Positions 1 to 9,055 of a stretch of 36,089 nt of DNA are shown one piece after another. Source of the DNA: a virus; IMG/VR virus record IMGVR_UViG_3300033153_007919, positions 1 to 36,089 of that record; one strand, 5' to 3'. The position numbers were made by a program, and so were the translations under genes. The notes beneath the pieces are model-generated. The model searched no databases, had not been told where the DNA came from, and worked only from the letters and a program-made list of their open reading frames with translations. How positions within the stretch are numbered: the stretch's first letter is position 1; each line of letters starts with the position of its first letter.

Positions 1-114
1 ATACTGTTAAATATTTTTTTTTGCTATCTATACTAAATTTTTTTATAATTCAATTATGTCATCAACTTCATTCTTTAGGAAGACTTTTAATTCTACCTAA
101 ATTACTAGCTTGGT
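1..114. repeat. Terminal direct repeat, left copy (circular closure)
   Basis: These 114 bases are identical to the last 114 bases of the window, including the run of nine T near the start. An HNH gene reads through without interruption when the two copies are merged. This is what a circular assembly with an end overlap looks like. A genuine short terminal redundancy cannot be excluded from sequence alone. Unique length is 35,975 bp. Confidence 0.95.
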
Positions 115-157
115 ATAGTCATTCATATCAAGGAATGTCTTTAAATATTTCTTTCAT
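1..157 (-). CDS. NUMOD4/HNH homing endonuclease, N-terminal part (continues at 36089..35578)
   Basis: Start ATG is at 157 in an AAGATT-ATG context; the reading frame runs off position 1 and continues at the right end of the window. The N-terminus reads MKEIFKDIPGYEGLYQ followed by ASNLGRIKSLPK, the NUMOD4 DNA-binding motif found at the N-terminus of phage HNH nucleases. Both glycines of GYEGLYQ are TGA codons, which directly supports TGA=Gly. The full protein is 184 residues when the circle is closed. It lies between a truncated DUF1353 gene upstream (167..367) and an intact DUF1353 gene downstream (35148..35567). Known for the family: site-specific nicking or cleavage and spread of the gene itself. 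Host benefit is not implied. Confidence 0.9.
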
Positions 158-166
158 AATCTTATA

Positions 167-367
167 TTAAGGTATAATACACTTATTATATATGAATTGT
201 TTTAAAAATCAAGTCTCAAATCATTTTTCTATTTCTATATAATATTCTTTTTTTTCATAACATAAATACCAAATAAATGAGTTATCTATTTTCCAAAGCC
301 TAGTTCATCATTCTTTTATTAAACTTCAGTTTTTATGTAATTTTAATACTTTAGTAAACTGACTCAT
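167..367 (-). pseudogene. Truncated DUF1353-like gene (66 aa)
   Basis: The predicted peptide begins MSQFTKVLKLHKNGSLIKEG and contains SFIWYLCYEKKEYYIEIEKG. This parallels the start of the intact DUF1353 protein at 35148..35567 (LHKNGTLMK, SFIWYINYSEKEYYVEVSRG). After GFETGF the similarity stops and the frame ends in TAA, before the conserved SIPR segment and the rest of the domain. It starts immediately after the stop of the upstream HNH-like gene and ends just before the NUMOD4/HNH start at 157. It is most simply a decayed or interrupted paralogue. The two copies differ at many residues, so the duplication is not recent. A short functional peptide remains possible. Confidence 0.65.
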
Positions 368-369
368 AA

Positions 370-1053
370 TTATCTATTTATTATTTCTTTAATTTGTGCA
401 AACTTAGCTTTAGCATCTATTATAACTGGATTATCATTTCATTCTAATCATAATGCTTTTTTTATACTCCATCAATATCTATTTATTCTAGTAAACACAG
501 TGCCTACATTTAATCATAGCATCTCACACCGTTCGGAAACACACATACCTCTATAGTTTACGTTATTATTTTTATTTCTTTGTTGTTCTTTCATTGTTGT
601 CCAACGACAGTTTTCATTATTATAATTTCAATTATTATCTATTCTATCTATTGTTGTATCTCCATTATTTGACTTAAAGTGTGTGTTATAAGAATCTCAT
701 ATATCGCTGTAAAACTCCCCAAAGGCATTCCACTCACACTTTATTCATCTTCAACCATAATTTTTATAACTAATTGAGTTTTTATAATTACATCTTTGTT
801 GTACTCAAGCCCATATATTATATATCCTAGTCTTAGATAATCAATGCTTAATACTTCTTTTTTGGAGATTTTCTATACTATAACATCAACAACTAACTGT
901 ATCTCAACTCCTCAAATGAGTTAATCTTATAATTTTTATATTTCAACAGTTACATTTACATTCAAAATATCTATTATATCATTTTTGTTTAACTTCTTTT
1001 ATAATTGTAAATCTGTTAAACTGTTCTCATTTTTCAATTTCTAATTTTGGCAT
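370..1053 (-). CDS. Phage HNH-type DNA-binding/endonuclease protein (227 aa)
   Basis: The order of motifs is that of a common phage family often annotated as HNH endonuclease. An N-terminal CxCxCGN zinc-ribbon-like segment (around residues 31-37, CKCNCGN) is followed by SCGCY, then HGLSKTRIYNIW, the YKNYGGRGI motif, and TIDRIDNNGNY with ENCRWTTMKEQ near residues 135-165. Most glycines in these motifs are TGA. The start at 1053 follows AAAATT directly. It is the first gene after the promoter at 1148-1176 and sits behind a pseudoknot-capable leader, so its translation may be controlled. The last 60 residues (SERCEMLGLNVGTVFTRINR) look like a helix-turn-helix segment. Confidence 0.85.
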
Positions 1054-1062
1054 AATTTTATA

Positions 1063-1131
1063 GTTAAGGTATAATTGGTGGCTAGAAATCCTTAACATTT
1101 CTAACCTTTTACAGGAGCAACCCAAACCAAT
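1063..1131 (-). ncRNA. Pseudoknot-capable 5' leader of the HNH-like gene
   Basis: On the transcribed strand ATTGGT (1131-1126) can pair with ACCAAT (1079-1074), enclosing a 9-bp hairpin GTTAGAAAT/ATTTCTAGC (1105-1097 with 1089-1081, one G-U). Its seven-base loop GTTAAGG (1096-1090) is perfectly complementary to CCTTAAC (1069-1063), ten bases before the start codon at 1053. Outer stem, hairpin and loop-to-flank pairing together make an H-type pseudoknot over the translation start. A promoter lies directly upstream. It resembles a riboswitch or autoregulatory leader in form, but I recognise no known class. Confidence 0.6.
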
Positions 1132-1147
1132 AACATTATATTAAAAT

Positions 1148-1176
1148 ATTATAAATCATCAAGTATATTATCTCAA
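1148..1176 (-). promoter_or_regulatory. Predicted sigma70-type promoter for the 1.05 kb to 33.4 kb block
   Basis: TTGAGA (1176-1171), a 17-base spacer and a perfect TATAAT (1153-1148). It lies at the 3' end of the preceding XkdW-like gene and fires into the structured leader. Distance to the leader stem fits a start around 1140. Confidence 0.7.
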
Positions 1177-1547
1177 AATTCAGACATTAATTCATTTTTC
1201 TTAGCAGCGTGTCTCGCCTTTATATCTAGTCATTCAGCATCTAATTTTGTCTGCTTCTTAGATTTATAATCATCTCAGTCATCTAACATTTCTAATGTAA
1301 TATAACTTAGTCTTTTTTCTCTAGCCTCCGCTTCTATTTGTTTAAACTCTTTTATTTTAGTTTCTTTATTTTGTATTATTTCTAATTCCATAAATGCAGT
1401 TTCTAGTTCTGCTTGAGTAGGTTGTGTTATTTCTGTATTATACCATTCTAATTGTGGTCATTTTCAGTCTGAGTTATCTATTACAATAAAATCTATTCAA
1501 AATTCTAATGCAGGGTATATTTGTAATATAGATTGTGATATATTCAT
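1149..1547 (-). CDS. XkdW-like small tail-associated protein (132 aa)
   Basis: The N-terminus (SILQIYPALEFG then VIDNSDGKGPQLEWYNTE) and the following QPTQAELE segment match the pattern of small proteins encoded directly after tail-fibre genes, often annotated XkdW-like or tail-fibre-associated. The C-terminal half (about residues 45-125) is charged and probably helical. It follows the collagen-containing fibre gene by 14 bp, so they are likely co-transcribed. The promoter for the next block is embedded in its last codons. Function in the particle or as an assembly factor is inferred from position only. Confidence 0.6.
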
Positions 1548-1561
1548 TGTTTAATTGGTTA

Positions 1562-4500
1562 TTAAGATAATCTATGTATTGAGAAAATATTTCAAACACT
1601 TCATCAATCAAGTGATATATCACTTCAACTACCCTGATATAATGTTACAGTTAAAACATCTGAAGCTGATAAAAATATTACCTCATTTATATTTAATGTA
1701 AATTTATTTCATGAGTTATTAGATGTATCAAAATGTGCTTCTGCTATAGATGTACTACCTTTTTTTAATTTAAGGAAATAAAATGTATTTTTAAGAGGTG
1801 GTAAAACTTTTACATTAATTTGATAATATCAATCATTACCAGCAGTAAAATCATAATTAGTAGAACTATCAAATTCATTATCTCAATCAAAACTTTCTGT
1901 ACTAAATTCAAGTTTAGTATCAGCTCAAGTTCATATAGTTTGGTTTGAACCTAAATAAGCCCTTACTCTACTAGTAAATCAAACAGCTCAACCTCAACCA
2001 GCATCTTGAAAAGTAGGAGCTTCTCATACTCAATTACTTGTTAATACTTGGTCTGCTGTTCATACTGCGACTGTATCAGCTGTTCAATCGGATGCCCACG
2101 TTATAAGTTCTCAGTCTGTTCAATCTGCTAAATCAGCTACATCTACATTACTAAGTGAGTTTCAAGTTCAGTTAGCATCAAATGTTTTGTTTGTAAGGGT
2201 GTCTGTACTATCTGCTGTTATTCCTGCATTATCATCTACATATTTTTTAGTAGCTGGTTCATAGTCAGCGTCAGGTGTGAATGCATCAGTGTTATCTAAT
2301 TCTAGTACATTTGATTTTAAAGCTAGTGCTGATAAGTCTTCATCTCAAGTATTAGTTCAAGATAGATTATTCGCTGATATATCTCAAGAAAATGTTTTAG
2401 CTCAAGCTATTGTTTGTGCTTGGTCATCTATATGTCAATAAGTAATTGTACTTTGTGCTAATTGTAAGTTTGATAACCCGTTATGGTCTGTTGGTACAAC
2501 CCCACTTACTGAAACTTGTGATGCTCTTGTTCATAATAAATATGTGATAGCTGTTAATTGTACTTTACCTGTAGTTCAATAAGAAGAACTAGAAGAATAA
2601 GTAAGTCTTGTGTATGCTACACTTTCAGGAGATGCTGCAGTAAAGTTTGCTAAATCTATACTTCTGAAATCCTCTGCTTCTGCTCATAATAATGTACTAT
2701 GTTCAGCTTGTGGTTGTATTAATATTGTTCTATATTTTTGACTATCTGTATCATCCGTTGTTGGTACTAATATTTGATAAACATTATAAAACTTACCTGT
2801 GCTTCATTCTGTTTCTACTCATGCTGATGGATTATAATTTATAAATCAAGCCCCAGTATATCTAAAAGGGAAACTTGCTGTTGTATCAAAATTTAATACA
2901 CTTCAACTATCTACAAAAGCTGTTGTATATGTTCATTCTATCCAAGCTGCTAAAGTTTCTTTTATATCTTCATCATAAATTACAGCAGAATCAAATCAAG
3001 GTGTTATTGCAGCATCTGTACTTGTATCTAAAGTATATGTTCATGCTGTAGCTCAACCCCCGCTACTTCTAAAAGTTCAAATTGTATTATGTAATACTAA
3101 ATGTGTTTCATAAGGCATAACTCAATGATATTCTATTAATGCAAATTTATCATTTGTTCAATAATGCGCAAAAGCTATTTGTACTGCACTAAAAGTCCAA
3201 GCTGTTGTACTCCAAGAAAAAGTCGTTCAATCAGTTGAATATAAGAAATAATTAGTATCTAATGTTGTATCATGTGCATCAGAAGTCCACGGACTTGATA
3301 AAGTCTTTTTTATTCATTGCCAGTAATATTCTATATCTCATGTAGAATGTGTTAATGTTACAGTTCTTGCTGTAGAATCATATTCTAATGTTAGATTATC
3401 TTGGTCAACAAAACCACTTAAAGATTTAGTATCTGCATCTGCTTGTCTTATTTCAGCTAAAGCTGATTCTACCTCAGAAGAATTATATAAACTTCATGAA
3501 TCTGTTATTGGTACATCAACTGCATCTTGGTCTCAAGTATTAGTTCAACTTGTATTTCAAACAACTGTATTTTGTGCTGAAGTTATATGAAAATATTCTC
3601 AAGCAGTTCAACCTTGTAATCAAGAAAGAGTATTATGCTCTGTTACTCATGCTGGAGAAAATGTTTGCTCAAATGCTGACTGAATAGTTCAAGTAGCAGC
3701 ATTTAATACAAACGCTATTCTTCATATAAGAACACCGTTTACTTGTAATCTTAATGGTAATACAGTTGGTGGTGATTGTGTTAATGCAGAATCTAAAGAA
3801 TTATGTTCATCTGTACCATATACCATAACTATTCAATCTGATACATCTTGATAAAACCATTGTACTCACCATTTAGCATTTCATATAGTTGTAAGAGTTC
3901 AAGAATCATCATATTGAGTGTTGTCCCATTGTGTTTGTGCATTTGCTTCAATTCATGCTGAACTATATGTATCATAACTATCAGTTCAAGATGTATCAAT
4001 TGCTGATATTTCATACTCATGAAATCAATCAAACATACTTCATGCACTTAATGTTACGTTCCTAGTTCCTATTTCTCATAATATAATTCAACCTATTCTA
4101 TCTGCTCTATCAAAAGGTTCAGTTTGGAAAAGTCTATTAAATACATGCGATGCAGTATCTCTAGCTATTTGATGTGTTTCTAATATATATAGTGTGTCAT
4201 CTTCATTTACAGCACTTCATAATCTAAATTCTGAATGAAAATTAAAGTTGTCAACATCTCTAGTTACTACTTGTGGAGTTCAAGCATTATATTCTACTCA
4301 TATATATCTAACAGAATCAGTAGGTATAACTAAATCAGTATCAGCCCCTATTTCAAAAGAATATTTATTTGCTAAATGTGCATCAGAACTTCTAATAAAT
4401 CAAGACAAGCCTGCAACTCTAATAGTATTACTTCATATATCAGTTATTTCTCATCAATCTACTAATCACGCTGAGTTAGTTATTCTACCACAGTCTCATA

Positions 4501-5131
4501 TATTATCTATATCAGGTGTTCATATAACTGGTATAGATACAGTAGTACCGTCTTGTGTTCAAGTATGGTTAGCTCTATCAAACGTATCATCCTCTATTGT
4601 TTGAGGGTCATAAACTGCTTTAGTCATATCTCAGTCTAAATCAGCATTTACTATAGGATTAGCTGCGTCTGTATCATCAACTGTTATATTAGTTCATCAG
4701 ACAACTGCTTGTACTACTCAAGGGTCTCATTGTGCTCAAGTATCACCTGTATCTCATTTATCTCAAGTATCTCATTTATCTCAAGTATCACCCTTATCTC
4801 AAGTGTCTCACTTGTCTCAAGTATCTCATTTAGCTCAAGCGTCTCAAGTATCTCCTTTTTCTCACTCAGGTATCCCAAAATCAAGTATTGCATCATTTTC
4901 TGTACCTGAATTATCTACAGTAGCATCTTCTCATGGAGATAATGTTGTTGTATCTCACACATTTACTGTAGCAGCGTCTCATTGGTCACCTTTTAATTCA
5001 GTCTTTAATGCTCTTTTAGTTGTTCAATCAGAACTTTGTGTAGTATCTGATACATCAACATAAGGGACAAAATCAGTGTCAACTACCGTACCTTGTTCCA
5101 AATCCATTATTTTAATTCTCTCGTTAGCCAT
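1562..5131 (-). CDS. Tail fibre with collagen-like stalk and C1q-like tip (1189 aa)
   Basis: The frame is open for 1189 residues only if TGA is read through. A short N-terminal region (MANERIKIMDLEQGTVVDTD, likely virion attachment) is followed at about residues 90-138 by 16 Gly-X-Y triplets such as GDTGDKGDT, a collagen-like stalk. A long repetitive Thr/Ser/Asn/Asp-rich body follows. Near residues 1010-1070 are fibre-typical segments (DGELITWASDGTADT, ADQVLTSNG). The last ~100 residues (FYFLKLKKGSTS, FTLNINEVIFLSASDV, VTLYQGS) resemble a C1q/TNF-like jelly roll, usual for trimeric fibre tips. Its job is inferred to be host recognition. It is the largest stretch of the virion operon, between a 66-aa protein and the XkdW-like gene. 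High TGA use makes it unreadable in standard-code hosts. Confidence 0.88.
4718..4864 (-). repeat. Collagen-like Gly-X-Y coding repeat (16 triplets)
   Basis: Nine-base units encoding G-D-T or G-D-K repeat in tandem within the fibre gene. Of the 17 glycine positions, 14 are TGA, two are GGT and one is GGA. Interchange of TGA with GGN at equivalent positions inside one repeat is internal proof of the Gly assignment. Confidence 0.95.
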
Positions 5132-5141
5132 TGGTTTTTTG

Positions 5142-5342
5142 TTAAGAATAAGAAGTAGTTACAGGGGTTCTTTCTGTGTAATTGCTTACTATACTATCTT
5201 GTGTTACTATATAATTATCGTCTTGTGTCATTAAATAATCTAATGCTTGGGTCATTATAAATCCTATTTCTAGTCTAGCTGTATTATCAGTAGTTACTGG
5301 AGTTCTTTCTGTGTATGCTGTAGTTGGTGGTGTTCTAGTCAT
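5142..5342 (-). CDS. Small Thr-rich virion-region protein (66 aa)
   Basis: This protein of unknown function contains the octamer TERTPVTT twice, near each end, with a more ordinary middle (LEIGFIMTQALDYLMTQDD). It has no TGA codon and is readable in either code. It sits between the stop of the polyvalent protein (5346) and the fibre gene (5131), with only 10-nt gaps, so it belongs to the virion operon. Its size and position would suit a short linker, hub or chaperone for the fibre, but nothing in the sequence proves that. Confidence 0.7.
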   Translation of the reverse strand: MTRTPPTTAYTERTPVTTDNTARLEIGFIMTQALDYLMTQDDNYIVTQDSIVSNYTERTPVTTSYS

Positions 5343-5345
5343 AAT

Positions 5346-8300
5346 CTATTTAGTTATTTGTTTGGTTCTAGGTACATCCTCAGTTAATCATGGCCTTATT
5401 TTAGTTGGTTTAATAAGTCTTGTTTGTACATTTCTAGCTTCAACTTCTCAAGCTAATCTTTTATATATATCTGGTCATTTTTTAAAACTTCATCATTTAG
5501 CAAATCATTCTACTTGTTGTATTTTATGTTGTATCTCATGTAATAGTGCAGATTTTTGACTTTTATTTAAAAATAATCATTTTTTACTAGTTTCCATAGC
5601 AAAATCTCATTTTAATAATTTATCCCAATTTACACTTGATACTTCTTTTATATTTTTAACTTTAGATAATTGTGTTTTTGTTAAGTCTTTTAATTTAACT
5701 CATATATCGTTACTAATTGTTATAGTATTTAATTCAGGTTCAAACAATCAAACAGTTCACTTATCAAGCTTTCAATATTTAATTTTTACATTTTTTAAAT
5801 CAGGATAATGTTTATATAGCTCTGGATGGTCTAGTATATCTCAAAGAACTTTTACATCTTCAACTAACTTAGGCTTAATAACGGCCTTACTATCGCTTAT
5901 TTCAAACCTCCATTTCCCATCAGTTCATTTTTCCCAACCTGTTTTCTTCCATATATCATCAGCTTTATTTCATGCTTTAGTCATATTTTTAGCTCTTTGT
6001 AGGTTAGTTACTGGTGCTTTTAATGATCATTCTCAACCTAGTAATTTAATTCTAGCTCATACCTTATCTGCCAAGTCATCAAATAATTCTCAAAGTTTAT
6101 CTTTAAGTTTAGCTCAGTATTTTTTAATATAATCATTTATTATTTTTGTAGCTTGTGTAACTTTTCATTTAGCTACATTGATTTTTGATAATATTCATTT
6201 TGTTATAACTTTAGCATCTTTAGGATTAATAACTTTACCTAATTTTGCTATATCATCATATATAGTTCAAGGCTCTATAAATCAAGCCTTACTATTTATT
6301 TGTTTAACTTTTTTAGTTAATTTTCTTGCTTCAGTTATAGCTTTTTGTGATTCTTTAACAGCTTTTGATAATGGCTTACCTTTTGTAACTCTATCTGCTA
6401 TTAATCATAACCTTTTAGACTCTGCAACTGCTTTTTGTGATTCAGTAACTGCTTTTGAAGTAGCTGTAGGAGTTTTTGTTTTCTTAATTACTTTAGGTTT
6501 AGTTACTTTCTTAGGAGGCTTGGTAGCACCTATTTTTTTTGGAGTAACTTTCCTAGCTTTATCATTGCTCACGACACTATCCACAGTAGACTTACTACTA
6601 GACTTTCAAGTAGTTTTCTTGTTTCAGGTATTGCTAATAGAACGAGGAACATTAGTAGTGTTAGCATTTTTAGCTGTTTTAGATTTTAAATTTTTTCATA
6701 ATTTAGATAAAGCTGTTGCCTCTTTAGATAATGGCGTTTTTTCTATAACTGCTTCAATTGATTTTCTAGACTTATACTTAGAAATAGCATTAGTCTTCTT
6801 AACTATCTTTTTTGGTTTAAGTTTTGCTACAGGAGCAGTAGGTGGTGTTTCAGGCGGTAAATCAGGTAGCTTATTTTTTGCTTTTGGTGGTAGTTTAGTA
6901 GGTTGTTTTTTATTTTTTGGTTTTATAGTAGTCTTTTTAACTACTTTAGGTTTAGTAGTAGTGTTATTGCCAATATTCATAATCCTGTCCACCCTAGACT
7001 TATGAGTAGTATTAGGCTTCACGAGATTATTAACAGTATTGATAGTTTCATTTACTTTATCTTTAGTATATAATTTTTTAGCTATGCTACCTTTAAAAGA
7101 TTCACTTGTAACTCATTTCTTTACTACTAATGCTCATAAAACTCATGGTGCTCATCATAGGATTGCTGATATAATAGCAGTTTCCATATCTCATAATCAG
7201 AAGATGTTTAGTTTTGCTTTTCTTCATACAGCTTGGTGTAATCATTTTTCTAGTTGATAAGCAGCTCTAATCTCTTTATTAATCTGCTTAATATCAATTC
7301 ATAATTCATTTCATCTAGTTTCTATTAATTTTTGTAATTTAGCTCTTTTTTGAGCAACTACCTCATTTGCAAAAGTGTTTTCAGGCTTACCTTTTATATC
7401 AAATTTAAGTTTTTCAGGATTAAAGTAATCATATAATTCTTTTAATTGTTCTAGTTTAGTATAATCAATATTTTTTGACTTACTAATTTCTTTTGATAGT
7501 TTATAAACTTCATAAAATTCAGGGTGTTCTGCCTTTAATTTTTTCAATGCCTGTGCATTTGTTTTAAGTTTATATGATTTCTTAATATCTTTTAAGATGG
7601 TTTCTACCATAGTTTTTGCCATATTCTTAGCTACACTAGGAGTTTCAGTAGTTCAGAATTTTTTTACTTCGCTAGTTTTTTCTTTAATTTTTTGTATTTT
7701 AAATTTTCAAGCATTATTAGCTGTTTGTTCTACACTTTTTCATACAAGATTATTTCTTAATGCAAATTCAGGTCAGCTTTCTCATGTAGCATTTTCTATA
7801 CCATCTCTATATTTTTTATTTAATTTCCAATCACTATCAAGTATCCTTTCAGCAACAACATTCCTAGTTTTTGTTAAGTCTACTTTAGGTAATCAAGGTA
7901 TTTTTTCTTTAACAAGAGTAGCTTTTTCTTTAAATCATTTATATATATCTTTAGCTCAATCAGTTATTTTACTAATAGTTTCAGGTTTAATAATAGGAGC
8001 TTTATTTTCTCAAGTAAATCATTGTTTTATATCTTGATTTAGTTTAGCTTTTTTCCCACTTGCTCATAAATAAGTAAAGAATCAATCAGTTATAAATGTT
8101 TTAAGATTTTGTTTATCTACATCATTCAAATCTCATCATAAAGCATCTACTGTTTTATCTACTATTACTGGCATACTTCATATTCAAACTCATTTAGCTA
8201 CATTAACCCAGTTATTACTTAAAGCTCAGATTGTTGCTCAAATAATAGGTCAAGCAAATTCATTTTCTAATATCTTTTTTCATGTATCTGTTTGTCATGC

Positions 8301-9041
8301 TGTACTAAATACAGTATTTATAATAGGGAAATAAACAGTTTGAGCTGTACTTGTTAATCAAGCTCAATATTGGAGTAAGTCTTGTCATACATTTGTTTCT
8401 TGTAAGTTTTGTGTTTCTCATGTTCATTCTACTCAGAATATTCATTCTCTTTCGATCGCAGTATAAGGATTTTCAAATTGTGTAGGCTTGGCATCTTCTC
8501 AAGTTATTAAATTTCATAATCAAGTTCAAGCCTTTGACACTAGGTTTAAATATCAAGCTCATGCTTGTCATACTCAAAACATTAATCTATTACCAACATC
8601 GTTTATTCATCTTGTTATTGCATTATTAGCAAGTGTATCTTTGGATAATTCAGGGTATAATTGGTTTATTTCATCTTTAGTTATACCATTACTAATATCA
8701 AAATGTAGTTCTCATATAAGTTTAGTATCTCTATTTAATTCAGGGTAAACTTTTGCAATTTCATCTATTGTATGTCATTCTAAGACATCATATATAAGGT
8801 CATCTAAAAAACTAGGAGTTTCTTTTTGAGTTGGTTGTGGATTTCTTACTAATGGTTGAGGTATTGGTGGAGTAAAATTAGTTGTTCATTCCCTACTAAC
8901 AGGTTCTCAAAAATTAAGAGATGGTGTAGGTTTAACATTATTAAAATCAAATAAATTAGGCTTAGTTTCTGTTTCTGTAACTCAAGGCTTATTAAGTGCT
9001 GTTAAAGCATTTGGTTTTATGTAGTTTTGATTAATTACCAT
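5346..9041 (-). CDS. Large polyvalent virion protein with C-terminal zincin-like metallopeptidase (1231 aa)
   Basis: This 1231-residue protein ends in TAG. Around residue 1168 is HEIQH followed by QVEGFAKGG and AGEVEARNVQTR, the signature of a metallopeptidase-like domain found at the C-terminus of large phage polyvalent proteins (HExxH zinc motif; the downstream GEVEAR supplies a likely third ligand or Glu). The N-terminal third has hydrophobic Gly-rich segments (about residues 250-330) that could be membrane-interacting. The middle (about 670-900) is Lys/Pro/Thr-rich low complexity, likely extended. Position among tail genes, after the M15 protein, suggests a particle protein ejected with the DNA. 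This placement is inference, as no homologue search was possible. Confidence 0.75.
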
Positions 9042-9055
9042 TATTAGTTTTGTTA

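Noticed and set aside
3829-4047. 72-aa minus-strand open frame inside the fibre gene
   Set aside because: It is in a different frame from the 1189-codon fibre gene and is a Met/His/Leu-rich shadow.
4714-4896. 60-aa Leu/Glu/Ile repeat protein, or a CRISPR-like short tandem repeat
   Set aside because: The repeat is the coding sequence of a Gly-X-Y collagen tract in another frame. Units are 9-18 bases with no spacers, so it is not a CRISPR array.
6178-7005. 275-aa hydrophobic open frame on the plus strand
   Set aside because: It is the antisense shadow of the Lys-rich part of the polyvalent protein (Lys/Glu codons read backwards as Phe/Leu). The minus frame runs 1231 codons through the region with recognisable motifs.
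7597-8037. 146-aa plus-strand open frame, and similar plus-strand frames at 4248-4604, 8488-8748, 10965-11548 and 16753-17046
   Set aside because: All lie opposite continuous minus-strand genes with family motifs and are rich in Phe/Leu/Ser, as expected of antisense frames. None has a convincing start context or known domain.
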